A DNA stretch of 64,000 nucleotides, from the NCBI GenBank assembly GCA_964343805.1, contig CAYFLR010000004.1, positions 62,001 through 126,000 on the forward strand, written 5' to 3'. Shown one piece after another: positions 47,806 through 56,233 of this stretch (positions are counted from its first letter, which is position 1; every line of letters begins with the position of its first letter). Made by a program: the position numbers and the translations under genes. This stretch comes from CAYFLR01 sp964343805 (GTDB lineage Bacteria > Bdellovibrionota_B > Oligoflexia > CAYFLR01). The notes beneath the pieces are model-generated. The model made no database searches. It had not been told where the DNA came from and saw nothing but the letters and a program-made list of their open reading frames with translations.

Positions 47806-49071
47806 CTAAAGGTTATTTTTCCCGTGAAGATTTTGGGCTGCAATGACAGCAATGCCATTTTGGGTTAACATTTTAGCCGTGTTATTCACCGCATCATGTT
47901 TATCCAGATAGTTTTGCTGCATGGGCTCATAGAGACCTTGGTCCATCATATCTTGTTTGGCCATGAAGTAGTCGAGGATATCAGAAGGATGTTCTCTCTC
48001 GCTTTCAACTGAGGGCATTCCACCTTCATGCTTGGCACTGATATTTTTTACTTTGTTACCCAGCTCCACCAATTCATTGGTTCGATCGTAGGGTTGTCTT
48101 ACAATGGATTTCCATGTCTCGGTAATGTGATGCTCAAAGCGAACACAATCTTCAAAAGAGAAGTCTTTTCGAATATCCGCAGCCAATTCAATGGTTTGGT
48201 TATTGACGGAATTGGAAAAGTTAAAACCGATCAGCGGAGTGGATCCATCTTCACGGGCAAATAATTTGGCGGTCATGAGAGTCCAGAAAATGGAGTAGGG
48301 GTTGTCATTGCCCATAAAAACCGAGATTTTAAATTCATTATTAATGCCTAGCTTATGCATCCAATAACTGAGTAGAATGGTTCCTGGGTTTACGTTCAAG
48401 ACCTGCTTTATTCCGTAATTAGTATAGTAGTATAGAAATTCATCCACCCATTTAAGTGCATAATCATTGGGTTGACCAACGCCACCAAAGTATCCGGTGA
48501 TGGTTTCGGGTCCACCAAGATGAACGTTAGAACCGTCTGTTCCCTTAGTATCTAATGTTTCTACATGAGAGGCTCCAATCATATTAAGAGCACAAGTGGT
48601 AGCAATGATATCTCCTTGATCTTGCTCCTGCTCCTTCATGGCTCTGACTCTAATAAAGCGACCGGGCATCAGCTCTTTATTTTCGATGGCTTTTTTGGCC
48701 TCTGTGATTAACCAAGGAAAGTATTGTAAAGCGCTGACTTCCAGAGTTATGGCAAAGTCTTTGTCAAAGGAACTCGGATCTTTTCCTAGATTTTTCTGGT
48801 ACTCTTCTAATGAAATGAAAGAACCTAGGTTGGACTCTAACCACTCCAGATCTTTTAAGTAGGGGGAATTCATCTCTTTGAGTTTGGCCATTTGGCTTTG
48901 AGGATCTCTTGCTGCTTCTGCTTTGGCATTAATTTCTTCCACACTGCCATATTTACCAATCACCTCTGAAAGAGCATTGATTGCTTTATTCGAGGGTGAG
49001 CTTAAAATGGAATTTATTTCAGCTAGCCGAGATGGGGAGATGTTTAATTGTTCTTGTAATGATAAAGACAT
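47806..49071 (-). CDS. Unrecognised 421-residue protein in the threonine operon
   Basis: I do not recognise this soluble protein. It has a helical N-terminal half and a conserved-looking core with ALNMIGASHVETLDTKGTDGSN, HLGGPETITGYFGGVGQPNDY and VFMGNDNPYSIFW, and several histidines near the C terminus (FEHHITETW). These glycine-rich loops suggest an enzyme rather than a structural protein. The start at 49071 (MSLSLQEQL) follows GCAGGAGTTAAT; a longer frame to 49164 runs into the upstream gene and is rejected. It sits 15-16 bases from both neighbours, so an operon with thrC and the homoserine-kinase-like gene is clear. Confidence 0.65.
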   Translation of the reverse strand: MSLSLQEQLNISPSRLAEINSILSSPSNKAINALSEVIGKYGSVEEINAKAEAARDPQSQMAKLKEMNSPYLKDLEWLESNLGSFISLEEYQKNLGKDPSSFDKDFAITLEVSALQYFPWLITEAKKAIENKELMPGRFIRVRAMKEQEQDQGDIIATTCALNMIGASHVETLDTKGTDGSNVHLGGPETITGYFGGVGQPNDYALKWVDEFLYYYTNYGIKQVLNVNPGTILLSYWMHKLGINNEFKISVFMGNDNPYSIFWTLMTAKLFAREDGSTPLIGFNFSNSVNNQTIELAADIRKDFSFEDCVRFEHHITETWKSIVRQPYDRTNELVELGNKVKNISAKHEGGMPSVESEREHPSDILDYFMAKQDMMDQGLYEPMQQNYLDKHDAVNNTAKMLTQNGIAVIAAQNLHGKNNL

Positions 49072-49087
49072 ATTAACTCCTGCGTAA

Positions 49088-50299
49088 TTAATTAATGTAA
49101 AACTTATTGAAAAAATCCCCTTGTTCCATCTGGCCGAGGGAGCCTTTTTTAACCGTCTCTTCATTGTATTCGGTAACCTGATCAGCCTCGGTCTTAGGAC
49201 CCCAAATAGCTACTGGCACCGGATCTTTCACATGATAACGNNNNNNNNNNTCAACGGGGGTGGGATGATCCTGGAGTAGGGCAATTTGAACTTCAATATT
49301 TTCTTTTTTGATTCCCTTTAAAATGGGATCAATCAGTCGGGAGTCTAGATCATTAATGACTTTGATTTTCAGATCCACGTCTCCATCATGACCCGCTTCA
49401 TCCGCTGCTTCCACATGGAGATAGACAAAGTCATATTTTTTTAGAGCTGCAACTGCTGCTGCCGCTTTGCCTTCATAATTGGTTTCATGATTGCCAGTGG
49501 CTCCTTCTACTAAAATCACATCCATACCGGCGTATTTACTTAATCCTTTAATGAGATCAACCGCAGTGATGGCGGCTCCTTTTAAACCTGTCATTTCGTG
49601 CAGCGGTTTCATGGTGGGTTTATCACCTGCGGCCCATAACCATATGCTGGTGGGACGTCTCTTATTTTCTTTGGCCAGTTCTTGTATAAAAGGAATTTCT
49701 TTAAGAACAGCTTCTGACTTTTTAGTAAGCTCGTTAAGCAGCTGAGCGGTTTTGTTTGCCTCCTCATTTTTTCCGCTGATCTGAAGTTCAGAAAGAGGTT
49801 TGCCTATATAATCGTGAGGGGGCCAACAGTCAATTTGCGAGTTGCCATCATCCATCACTAAGAGATGCCGATAGTGAACTCCTTCGTGAAACTTAAAACC
49901 GGTGCCACCGAGTTTCTCATTTAAGGTATCAACGATTTCTTTTGCCTCTTCATGGGTGAGATCTCCCCCATTATGGCTGGCCATTTTTTCATCTTCGGTG
50001 AAGACCAGGTTACATCTGAGTGCTAACTGATTATCATTTAAATCCACGCCGAGACTGGCTGCTTCTAAAACACCTCGCTGGCAAAAATTAGTACGCGGGT
50101 TGTAACCCATCACGCTTAAGTTGGCGACTTCCGAACCGGCAGGAAGGTCTTCTGGAACAGTGTTAAGTAAACCGGTGGCTCCCTCTTTAGCCAAAAAATC
50201 CATATTGGGAGTGTTGGCGATCATGAGCGGGGTTTTGTTATCTCGGGTGGAGAGGGGATAATCCGCCGCTCCATCAATCAATATCACTAATCTTTTCAT
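49088..50299 (-). CDS. Probable homoserine kinase of the phosphoglycerate-mutase (ApgM) type, interrupted by assembly gap
   Basis: The sequence belongs to the cofactor-independent phosphoglycerate mutase/ApgM family: LVILIDGAADYP, IANTPNMDFLAKEGATGL, GSEVANLSVMGYNP and HVEAADEAGHDGD. Genes of this subgroup beside thrC are known as proposed homoserine kinases, which would give O-phosphohomoserine for ThrC. A separate canonical glycolytic GpmI gene lies 2.4 kb away, so glycolysis does not need this one. Ten N's at 49241-49250 (minus-strand C-terminal part) interrupt the metal-site segment LLQDHPTPV. The gene is 13 bases from thrC. Confidence 0.82.
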   Translation of the reverse strand: MKRLVILIDGAADYPLSTRDNKTPLMIANTPNMDFLAKEGATGLLNTVPEDLPAGSEVANLSVMGYNPRTNFCQRGVLEAASLGVDLNDNQLALRCNLVFTEDEKMASHNGGDLTHEEAKEIVDTLNEKLGGTGFKFHEGVHYRHLLVMDDGNSQIDCWPPHDYIGKPLSELQISGKNEEANKTAQLLNELTKKSEAVLKEIPFIQELAKENKRRPTSIWLWAAGDKPTMKPLHEMTGLKGAAITAVDLIKGLSKYAGMDVILVEGATGNHETNYEGKAAAAVAALKKYDFVYLHVEAADEAGHDGDVDLKIKVINDLDSRLIDPILKGIKKENIEVQIALLQDHPTPVXXXXRYHVKDPVPVAIWGPKTEADQVTEYNEETVKKGSLGQMEQGDFFNKFYIN

Positions 50300-50312
50300 T
50301 TGAACGGTCCTC

Positions 50313-51656
50313 TTATTTATTTAGATATTCAAAAAAGGCATCATAGTTAGCGGCGATGCGATCATAGTGTTCCTCGAGCTCATGTATTTTAGAAAGGCTC
50401 TTCGGAACCTCTGGGGTAACACCAATCAGTTTTTCAATCTCTTCGGGAAATTTAGCCGGATCAGCCGTCTCTAAACAGACTGCCATCACATCTTTTTCTT
50501 CTGGGTGATCTTTTCTGAACTGTTGTAACCCGTGCCATCCCACCGAACCATGGGGTTCTAAAATACAATTATGCTCTTTATAAGTAGATCCAATAGTCGC
50601 CCTGGTTTGTTCATCGGTGACTGAACTGCTGTAGAGAAGTTTTTGCATAGCGGCTAAATCGGGGCTTTCTAGAAGTTCTCCCTTCTCATTCATTTTGCCA
50701 CCAAAAATATCGATGAGCCTGGCTAAATTACTAGGATGTCCCACATTCATGGCATTGGAAATACAGCAACGGGAAGGATCGATTTTGGCGTATTTTCCTG
50801 TGGAAAGAAAGGTTGGAAATTCATCATTTTCGTTGGTAGAGATGATCAAACGCCTGATGGGAAGTCCCATTTTTTGAGCCAATACGGCCCCCATCATATC
50901 GCCAAAGTTACCTGAAGGGACAGAAAAAATAATTTCATCCCCGGCTTTTTCTATCAGCTGAATATAAGCCCAAAAATAATATACAGACTGAGGAAGCAGC
51001 CGGGCAATATTAATAGAATTAGCGGATGTGAGGTTATATTGTTTTAGTCTTTCATCACTAAATGCTTGCTTCACCATGGCTTGACCATGATCAAATTTAC
51101 CATCAATGGCTATAGTTCGAACGTTACCGCCCAGTGTGGTCATCTGCTTTCTTTGGTTATCAGAGACTTCTTCGAAGGGAAAAAGAATGATCACATCAAT
51201 GTTAGGAATATTGTGAAAAGCATGGGCCACTGCAGAACCGGTGTCACCTGAGGTGGCAGTTAAGATAGTCAGTTTAGATTCATCTTTGACACCGTATCCC
51301 ATAAGGCGAGACATCATTTGAGCTGCATAATCTTTGAATGAGGCGGTGGGACCGCGATCGAGACGCATGAGCTGATCTTTATCTGTTACTTTTTCTATAT
51401 GGGGAAAGAACTTATAGGCATCTTTACATTTTAAGAAAAGATCTTCTTCCGGCATCTCAGTGAGATAATGCTTTAAAATGGTGTAAGCCACTTCATAATA
51501 CTCTAAGCCTTTGAGCTGAAATAGGACTTCAGGAGCTATGGTTGGAATGGTCTCTGGCATATAGAGACCTCGGTCGGGTGCTTGGCCCGTTCTGATAGCA
51601 GTAAAAAAATCCACTTTTGGTGATTGTTTGTTGGTGCTGTAATAGTTGATAGTCAT
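50313..51656 (-). CDS. thrC: Threonine synthase
   Basis: ThrC (447 residues) turns O-phosphohomoserine into threonine with PLP. It begins with MTINYYSTNKQSP, and has DRGLYMPE, RLDRGPTASFKDYAAQMM (PLP lysine), LTATSGDTGSAVAHAF, SVPSGNFGDMMGAVLA and LEPHGSVGWHGLQ, all typical of the longer bacterial ThrC class. It is first in the minus-strand operon and has a likely -10 box upstream. Confidence 0.95.
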   Translation of the reverse strand: MTINYYSTNKQSPKVDFFTAIRTGQAPDRGLYMPETIPTIAPEVLFQLKGLEYYEVAYTILKHYLTEMPEEDLFLKCKDAYKFFPHIEKVTDKDQLMRLDRGPTASFKDYAAQMMSRLMGYGVKDESKLTILTATSGDTGSAVAHAFHNIPNIDVIILFPFEEVSDNQRKQMTTLGGNVRTIAIDGKFDHGQAMVKQAFSDERLKQYNLTSANSINIARLLPQSVYYFWAYIQLIEKAGDEIIFSVPSGNFGDMMGAVLAQKMGLPIRRLIISTNENDEFPTFLSTGKYAKIDPSRCCISNAMNVGHPSNLARLIDIFGGKMNEKGELLESPDLAAMQKLLYSSSVTDEQTRATIGSTYKEHNCILEPHGSVGWHGLQQFRKDHPEEKDVMAVCLETADPAKFPEEIEKLIGVTPEVPKSLSKIHELEEHYDRIAANYDAFFEYLNK

Positions 51657-51689
51657 GCACTCCTCACTTTTGTCTAGGTTGTAAGTGAA

Positions 51690-51695
51690 ATTATA
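51690..51695 (-). promoter_or_regulatory. Likely -10 box for the threonine operon
   Basis: A perfect TATAAT on the minus strand lies 34 bases before the thrC ATG. The best upstream -35 candidate, TTGCCT, is 20 bases away, longer than usual, so an activator or a weaker -35 may be involved. Confidence 0.4.
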
Positions 51696-51780
51696 CTAGC
51701 ACCCCGAATGGCAATAGGCAACAAAAACCTGTGAGACTTTTAACGAGGTTGTGATACTTGGTATAAAGGAGTTTGATACC

Positions 51781-52656
51781 CTAAAAGGAGAATAAATGGT
51801 TATGAAGAAGAGCCATTTCAAAATCATCGCTATAGGGGGTTAAGCCTTTAGAAGCTTGGATAGCGAGAGAGGCATCCTCTAGCAGGATTTTAAACCCTGA
51901 GCGGATCAGGCTATAATGATCTTGATTGGTGGTGGAGAGTATTCCTTTAAATCCCGATAGTGAAATATTAAATATAAATTGATTCCATTGCTGTTCTAAC
52001 TTGCATCCATACAATATCATATCGGCTTGCGACCCATTGCTGGTAGGATCTCCAAAAACTCCCAATCCACCGTTAAGATGAAAGACTGTTTCATTCCATT
52101 TATGAGTGAGTAAGAGTGAAAGAAGATTGTCTGATTCATCGGTTCCAGGACCCGCAAGACCAGAAGACTCTTTGAAGGTGAATCTTCCCTGGTCTTGGTT
52201 GACATCATTGGCATTGGGGAGGTTCATGCCGACGTGGAGCGAGAAATCAAAAGAGGGCGTTTGCCAAAGAGCTATTTTGGCGTACATCCTAAGATCTCCC
52301 CCAGAATTGCGAAAGCGTCCCGTGATGGTTGAGTCGTGTAAGAGGTCAAAAATAAGTTGTCCTGTTACATTGGGGGCCAATCCAAATCCTAGGTAAAGAG
52401 GGATTTTGTATAGCGTTCGAGAGGATTTAGTTATATGAAGAGATTCCTCTTGGTACCACTGCAGACCAATTCCTGCGTCTAAAGTTCCATGGGACAAGGG
52501 GGTGGCTTCATGAACTTGGTCGTAAAGGTGGCCTAATTGATGTCCAAAGTCGAACTCACCTTTGGTAACCTTCTCATCGCTTGCTTGACATTGGTTCTGA
52601 ATTGGTGTGAAATGTGTCACAATCAAAGTGACTAAAATGAGTTTAAAAAATCTATA
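51781..52656 (-). CDS. Probable outer-membrane beta-barrel protein
   Basis: This 291-residue protein has a signal peptide (MYRFFKLILVTLIVTHFT, cleaved near CQA-SD) and then alternating beta-strand-like segments such as LDAGIGLQWYQ, PLYLGFGLAPNVTGQLIFDL and DFSLHVGMNLP. It ends in HLFSF, and a C-terminal aromatic is usual for proteins inserted by BamA. No specific family is certain; DUF3187-type barrels look alike. The start at 52656 lies 16 bases from the divergent gpmI start. A longer frame to 52767 would overlap gpmI and is rejected. Confidence 0.6.
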   Translation of the reverse strand, partial: YRFFKLILVTLIVTHFTPIQNQCQASDEKVTKGEFDFGHQLGHLYDQVHEATPLSHGTLDAGIGLQWYQEESLHITKSSRTLYKIPLYLGFGLAPNVTGQLIFDLLHDSTITGRFRNSGGDLRMYAKIALWQTPSFDFSLHVGMNLPNANDVNQDQGRFTFKESSGLAGPGTDESDNLLSLLLTHKWNETVFHLNGGLGVFGDPTSNGSQADMILYGCKLEQQWNQFIFNISLSGFKGILSTTNQDHYSLIRSGFKILLEDASLAIQASKGLTPYSDDFEMALLHNHLFSF

Positions 52657-52661
52657 CATAC

Positions 52662-52673
52662 AAGGAGTTCCTA
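52662..52673. promoter_or_regulatory. Near-palindromic ribosome site shared by two divergent genes
   Basis: AAGGAGTTCCT reads AAGGAG toward gpmI (ATG 52673) and, on the other strand, AGGA toward the barrel gene (ATG 52656) with a nine-base spacer. Each gene's promoter must then lie inside the other's coding region. Confidence 0.5.
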
Positions 52674-54205
52674 TGGATTCAGTTAATACGCCCAACATGC
52701 TTTTAATCTTAGACGGTTTTGGATTATATAAAAAATATGATTTTAATGCGATCGAAAATGCCAGCACTCCTTTCTTCGATCATCTCTATAAAACATACCC
52801 TCATGCTAAACTGCAAGCTCACGGAGAAGCGGTGGGTCTACCTGCTGGAGTGATGGGAAATTCAGAGGTGGGACATCTCAATATTGGAGCTGGTCGAGTG
52901 GTAAAACAAGACTTAGTAAGGATCAATGAGGCGGTGAAAGAGGGTACTTTTGGTCAGAATGAAGGTCTAAAAAAGGTCATAAACGAGACCAAAACTGCAG
53001 GCGGACGACTTCACTTGATGGGGCTCTTGTCTGATGGTGGAGTGCATAGTTCAAATGAACATCTCTATGCCATATTGCAAGCCTGTAAGGAAAATGAGTT
53101 TTCCGAAGTTTATGTCCACTGCTTTATGGACGGCAGGGACACTCCTCCTCAAAGTGGAATAAAATATCTAAAACAACTGATTGAGCAAATAGAAAAAATA
53201 GGCGTGGGTAAAATTAATACTCTGTCGGGTCGATTTTATGCAATGGATCGTGACAATCGTTGGGAGAGGGTAGAGAGAGCCTATAAAACCTTGGCTACCA
53301 GCTACAGTGAAGATTATTCCTCCTTAGATCCAGTGGCTGAAATCACCATGCAATATGAGAAAGAGATCACCGATGAATTTATTGAGCCGGTGAGTTTTAG
53401 CGCCGAGGGCAAAGTCCAAGATAAAGATTCCATCATTTTTTATAACTACCGTTCCGATCGAGCGAGAGAAATCTCACGGGCTTTCTTTGACCCCGAATTT
53501 AAAGAATTTGATCGAACTTTTTTAAGCCTTACCTCCTATACCTCTATGGTGAGATACAAAGAAGAGTTCACCAACCCTGTGCTGTTTGATAAGCAAATTT
53601 TAGAGAATGTTTTAGGTGAAGTGCTGGCCAAAGCCGGAAAAAAACAGATTCGTATCGCTGAAACCGAAAAATATGCCCATGTGACTTTCTTTTTAAATGG
53701 GGCGGAAGAAAACCCCTTTGCTGAGGAAGAGAGAATCTTGGTTCCTTCCCCACGAGAAGTGGAAACCTATGATCAAAAACCGGAGATGAGTGCCCCGGAA
53801 GTAACGGAAAATATCCTAAAAGAACTTGATAAGGGAGAGCATGATGTCTTCATTATTAACTACGCAAACTGTGATATGGTAGGGCATACCGGTATTTATG
53901 AAGCGGCTGTGAAAGCGGTAGAGACGGTTGATTCTTGTGTAGAAAAAATAGTAAACATGGTCTTATCTAAAGGAGGCAAGGTGCTGCTTTGTGCTGATCA
54001 TGGAAATAGCGATCAGATGAGAGAGGAAAATGGAACACCTCATACCGCTCATACTTTAAATCCAGTTCCCATTATCTGTATCTCAGAAGCGGATAAAGAG
54101 AAAACCATCAAAGATGGAAGACTGGCCGATGTAATGCCCACCTTTTTATCTATGATGGATATGGAAATCCCTTCCATCGTGGAAGGTGAAGTTCTTATCT
54201 CTTAA
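52673..54205 (+). CDS. gpmI: 2,3-bisphosphoglycerate-independent phosphoglycerate mutase
   Basis: GpmI (510 residues) interconverts 3- and 2-phosphoglycerate in glycolysis and gluconeogenesis. Its manganese-site and phosphoserine motifs are present: LLILDGFGLYK, MGNSEVGHLNIGAGRVV (phosphoserine), MDGRDTPPQSG, SGRFYAMDRD, YRSDRAREI, NYANCDMVGHTG and LLCADHGNSDQM. The ATG at 52673 fits AAGGAG; the frame extends upstream to 52607 without support. Confidence 0.95.
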   Translation: MDSVNTPNMLLILDGFGLYKKYDFNAIENASTPFFDHLYKTYPHAKLQAHGEAVGLPAGVMGNSEVGHLNIGAGRVVKQDLVRINEAVKEGTFGQNEGLKKVINETKTAGGRLHLMGLLSDGGVHSSNEHLYAILQACKENEFSEVYVHCFMDGRDTPPQSGIKYLKQLIEQIEKIGVGKINTLSGRFYAMDRDNRWERVERAYKTLATSYSEDYSSLDPVAEITMQYEKEITDEFIEPVSFSAEGKVQDKDSIIFYNYRSDRAREISRAFFDPEFKEFDRTFLSLTSYTSMVRYKEEFTNPVLFDKQILENVLGEVLAKAGKKQIRIAETEKYAHVTFFLNGAEENPFAEEERILVPSPREVETYDQKPEMSAPEVTENILKELDKGEHDVFIINYANCDMVGHTGIYEAAVKAVETVDSCVEKIVNMVLSKGGKVLLCADHGNSDQMREENGTPHTAHTLNPVPIICISEADKEKTIKDGRLADVMPTFLSMMDMEIPSIVEGEVLIS

Positions 54206-54212
54206 ATTAACC

Positions 54213-55391
54213 ATGGAAAACCAATTTCAAAAGATTCAAACCGGAGGGGTGCCCATCTATAGCTGGTGCCCCGATCTATCCAAAGATGTTTTAAAACAAG
54301 CCGAGAACATGGCTAAACATCCCATGGCCTATAAACATGTTTGTCTCATGCCTGATGCCCATTTTGGGTTTGGAATGCCCATTGGGGGAGTAATGGCTTG
54401 TGATGAGGCTATTATTCCCAATGCTGTGGGCAAGGATATTGGTTGTGGTATGTGTGCCGTAAAGACCGATCTTACCGAAATTGATAGAGGGCAGCTCAAA
54501 AAGATAATAGCAGATATAAAAAAGCTGGTTCCCATGGGAGTGGGTCGCTGTCATACCCAAGCAGCTTTGGATTTAAATCCCTTGATGGAAGAGTTTAAAG
54601 GCGATTTAAAGATTATTAAAAAACTCCGTAAGAATGCGGAAAAGCAAATTGGAACCCTGGGGGGAGGAAATCACTTTGGTGAAATTCAAATGGGGTCCGA
54701 TGGTCACATTTGGTTTATGATCCATTCTGGAAGTCGTAACCTGGGGGCCGAAGTGGCTACTTACTATAATAAGGTAGCTGCGAAATTAAATAAAAAAATG
54801 AAGGTGGGTGAGCCGGTAAAGAGTGGATTGGCTTTTTTACCCATCAAATCCAAAGAGGGAAGAGCCTATCAGCAAGAGATGAATTTCTGCCTCAAATACG
54901 CTCATCAGAATCGCCAAAAAATGGCTGAGGCTTTCAAAGAGGTTTTGGTTGATTTTACCGCCTGTCATTTTAAAGAAGAGGTGAATATCCATCACAACTA
55001 TGCCGCTTTAGAATCCCATTTTGGTCAAAAATTGTATGTTCATCGCAAAGGGGCCACTTCAGCAAAAAAAGAAGAGTATGGGATTATCCCAGGTTCACAA
55101 GGCTCAGCTTCCTATATCGTCAAAGGGAGGGGCTGCAAATCTTCTTTTACCAGCTGCTCTCATGGGGCGGGACGTACTTTAGGACGTAAACAAGCAATTA
55201 AAACTCTTTCCTTAAAAGAGGAAATGGACAAACTCGATCAAAAAGGAATCCTTCATAGCGTTCGTCACTTACGGGATTTAGAAGAAGCCACTAGCGCCTA
55301 TAAAGACATTAATATGGTGATGAATCATCAGCAAGATTTGGTGAATATCATGGTGGAGCTGAAACCATTAGCGGTTATGAAAGGTTCCTAG
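54213..55391 (+). CDS. rtcB: RtcB-type RNA ligase
   Basis: RtcB (392 residues) joins RNA 2',3'-cyclic phosphate or 3'-phosphate ends to 5'-OH ends using GTP and Mn2+. Conserved motifs appear in order: MPDAHFGFGMPIGGV, GKDIGCGMCAV, TLGGGNHFGEIQ, HSGSRNLGAEVA, VNIHHNYA, HRKGATSA and SSCSHGAGRTLGRK, whose histidine takes GMP. The ATG at 54213 is seven bases past the gpmI stop; an earlier GTG at 54186 would overlap gpmI. No RtcR-type activator gene is adjacent, so its trigger is unknown. Confidence 0.93.
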   Translation: MENQFQKIQTGGVPIYSWCPDLSKDVLKQAENMAKHPMAYKHVCLMPDAHFGFGMPIGGVMACDEAIIPNAVGKDIGCGMCAVKTDLTEIDRGQLKKIIADIKKLVPMGVGRCHTQAALDLNPLMEEFKGDLKIIKKLRKNAEKQIGTLGGGNHFGEIQMGSDGHIWFMIHSGSRNLGAEVATYYNKVAAKLNKKMKVGEPVKSGLAFLPIKSKEGRAYQQEMNFCLKYAHQNRQKMAEAFKEVLVDFTACHFKEEVNIHHNYAALESHFGQKLYVHRKGATSAKKEEYGIIPGSQGSASYIVKGRGCKSSFTSCSHGAGRTLGRKQAIKTLSLKEEMDKLDQKGILHSVRHLRDLEEATSAYKDINMVMNHQQDLVNIMVELKPLAVMKGS

Positions 55392-55437
55392 GCTGTTTTC
55401 CATTTTACCCTTCAAGATTCTAAAACAAAAACCGATC

Positions 55438-55464
55438 CTCCCTCTATATATTTTTTGGAGGGAG
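55438..55464 (+). promoter_or_regulatory. Hairpin covering the ribosome site of the first YbjQ gene
   Basis: CTCCCTC (55438-55444) pairs with GAGGGAG (55458-55464) around a T-rich 13-base loop. The right arm is the ribosome-binding site of the ATG at 55467. The hairpin could limit translation, or could end the rtcB transcript. Confidence 0.45.
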
Positions 55465-55466
55465 AG

Positions 55467-55781
55467 ATGATTTTAACCAACATTGAGTCAATTCCAGGAA
55501 AAACTATTGTAAAACATTTTGGGTTGGTGCAGGGCAGCACTATACGTGCAAAACATGTGGGTCGGGATATTATGGCCAGTCTAAAGAACATCTTTGGCGG
55601 TGAATTAGTTGGCTATACAGAACTCTTAGTAGAGTCCAGACAAGAAGCAATGAATCGAATGAAAGAACAGGCTAAAGAAATGGGGGCAAATGCCATTGTA
55701 AATGTTCGTATTTCAACGTCTTCAGTGGCTCAAGGGGCTGCTGAAATACTCGTTTATGGCACAGCTGTTCATGTGGAGTAA
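55467..55781 (+). CDS. YbjQ/UPF0145-family protein (soluble)
   Basis: This 104-residue protein carries the whole YbjQ (UPF0145) domain: IPGKTIVKHFGLVQGSTIRA, VGRDIMASLKNIFGGELVGYTELL, RQEAMNRMKEQAKEMGANAIVNVRI and an AEILVYGTAV end. The family forms pentamers and is annotated as heavy-metal binding, but its function is not established. The TTG at 55455 is rejected in favour of the ATG at 55467. It is the first of three genes spaced only a few bases apart. Confidence 0.88.
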   Translation: MILTNIESIPGKTIVKHFGLVQGSTIRAKHVGRDIMASLKNIFGGELVGYTELLVESRQEAMNRMKEQAKEMGANAIVNVRISTSSVAQGAAEILVYGTAVHVE

Positions 55782-55786
55782 TAGAT

Positions 55787-56233
55787 ATGGAATTTGTATA
55801 TGTTTTACTCTTGATTTTGGTGGCCTATTTATCGGGAAAGCACTTTGAGAAAAACCACTATAAGTCCATTAAAGAGAGAGAAGCAAAATTCAGTAATCAA
55901 CCTGCGGTTACTTTTAACAGTGTGAGCGATGAAGACGTTGTTTCCTGTGAGTTAGCTATGGGTTCAGTTGTTATTTCCGTAGACCATTTTAAACGTTTCA
56001 TTGCCGGTCTAAATATGCTATTCGGAGGGGAATTAACTTCCTACAGTCCATTAATTGATCGTGGACGTAGAGAAGCTATTTTAAGAATGAAAGCTATGGC
56101 ACCCCATGCCCACCTCTATACTAACTTGCGAGTGGAAACTTCTACTATATCCAATGGCAAGGGAAAGAGTGTGGGGACGGTGGAAGTCCTCGCTTATGCC
56201 ACTGCAGTAACCCTCAAGGAGACATCTGCCTAA
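55787..56233 (+). CDS. Membrane-anchored YbjQ-family paralogue
   Basis: This 148-residue protein has an N-terminal membrane segment (FVYVLLLILVAYLSG) followed by a YbjQ-like domain: FIAGLNMLFGGELTSYSPLIDRG, REAILRMKA and a VEVLAYATAV end, clearly related to the preceding protein. It lacks the N-terminal IPGK part in recognisable form. A duplication in which one copy gained a membrane anchor is likely. It overlaps the protease start by one base (TAATG). Confidence 0.78.
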   Translation: MEFVYVLLLILVAYLSGKHFEKNHYKSIKEREAKFSNQPAVTFNSVSDEDVVSCELAMGSVVISVDHFKRFIAGLNMLFGGELTSYSPLIDRGRREAILRMKAMAPHAHLYTNLRVETSTISNGKGKSVGTVEVLAYATAVTLKETSA

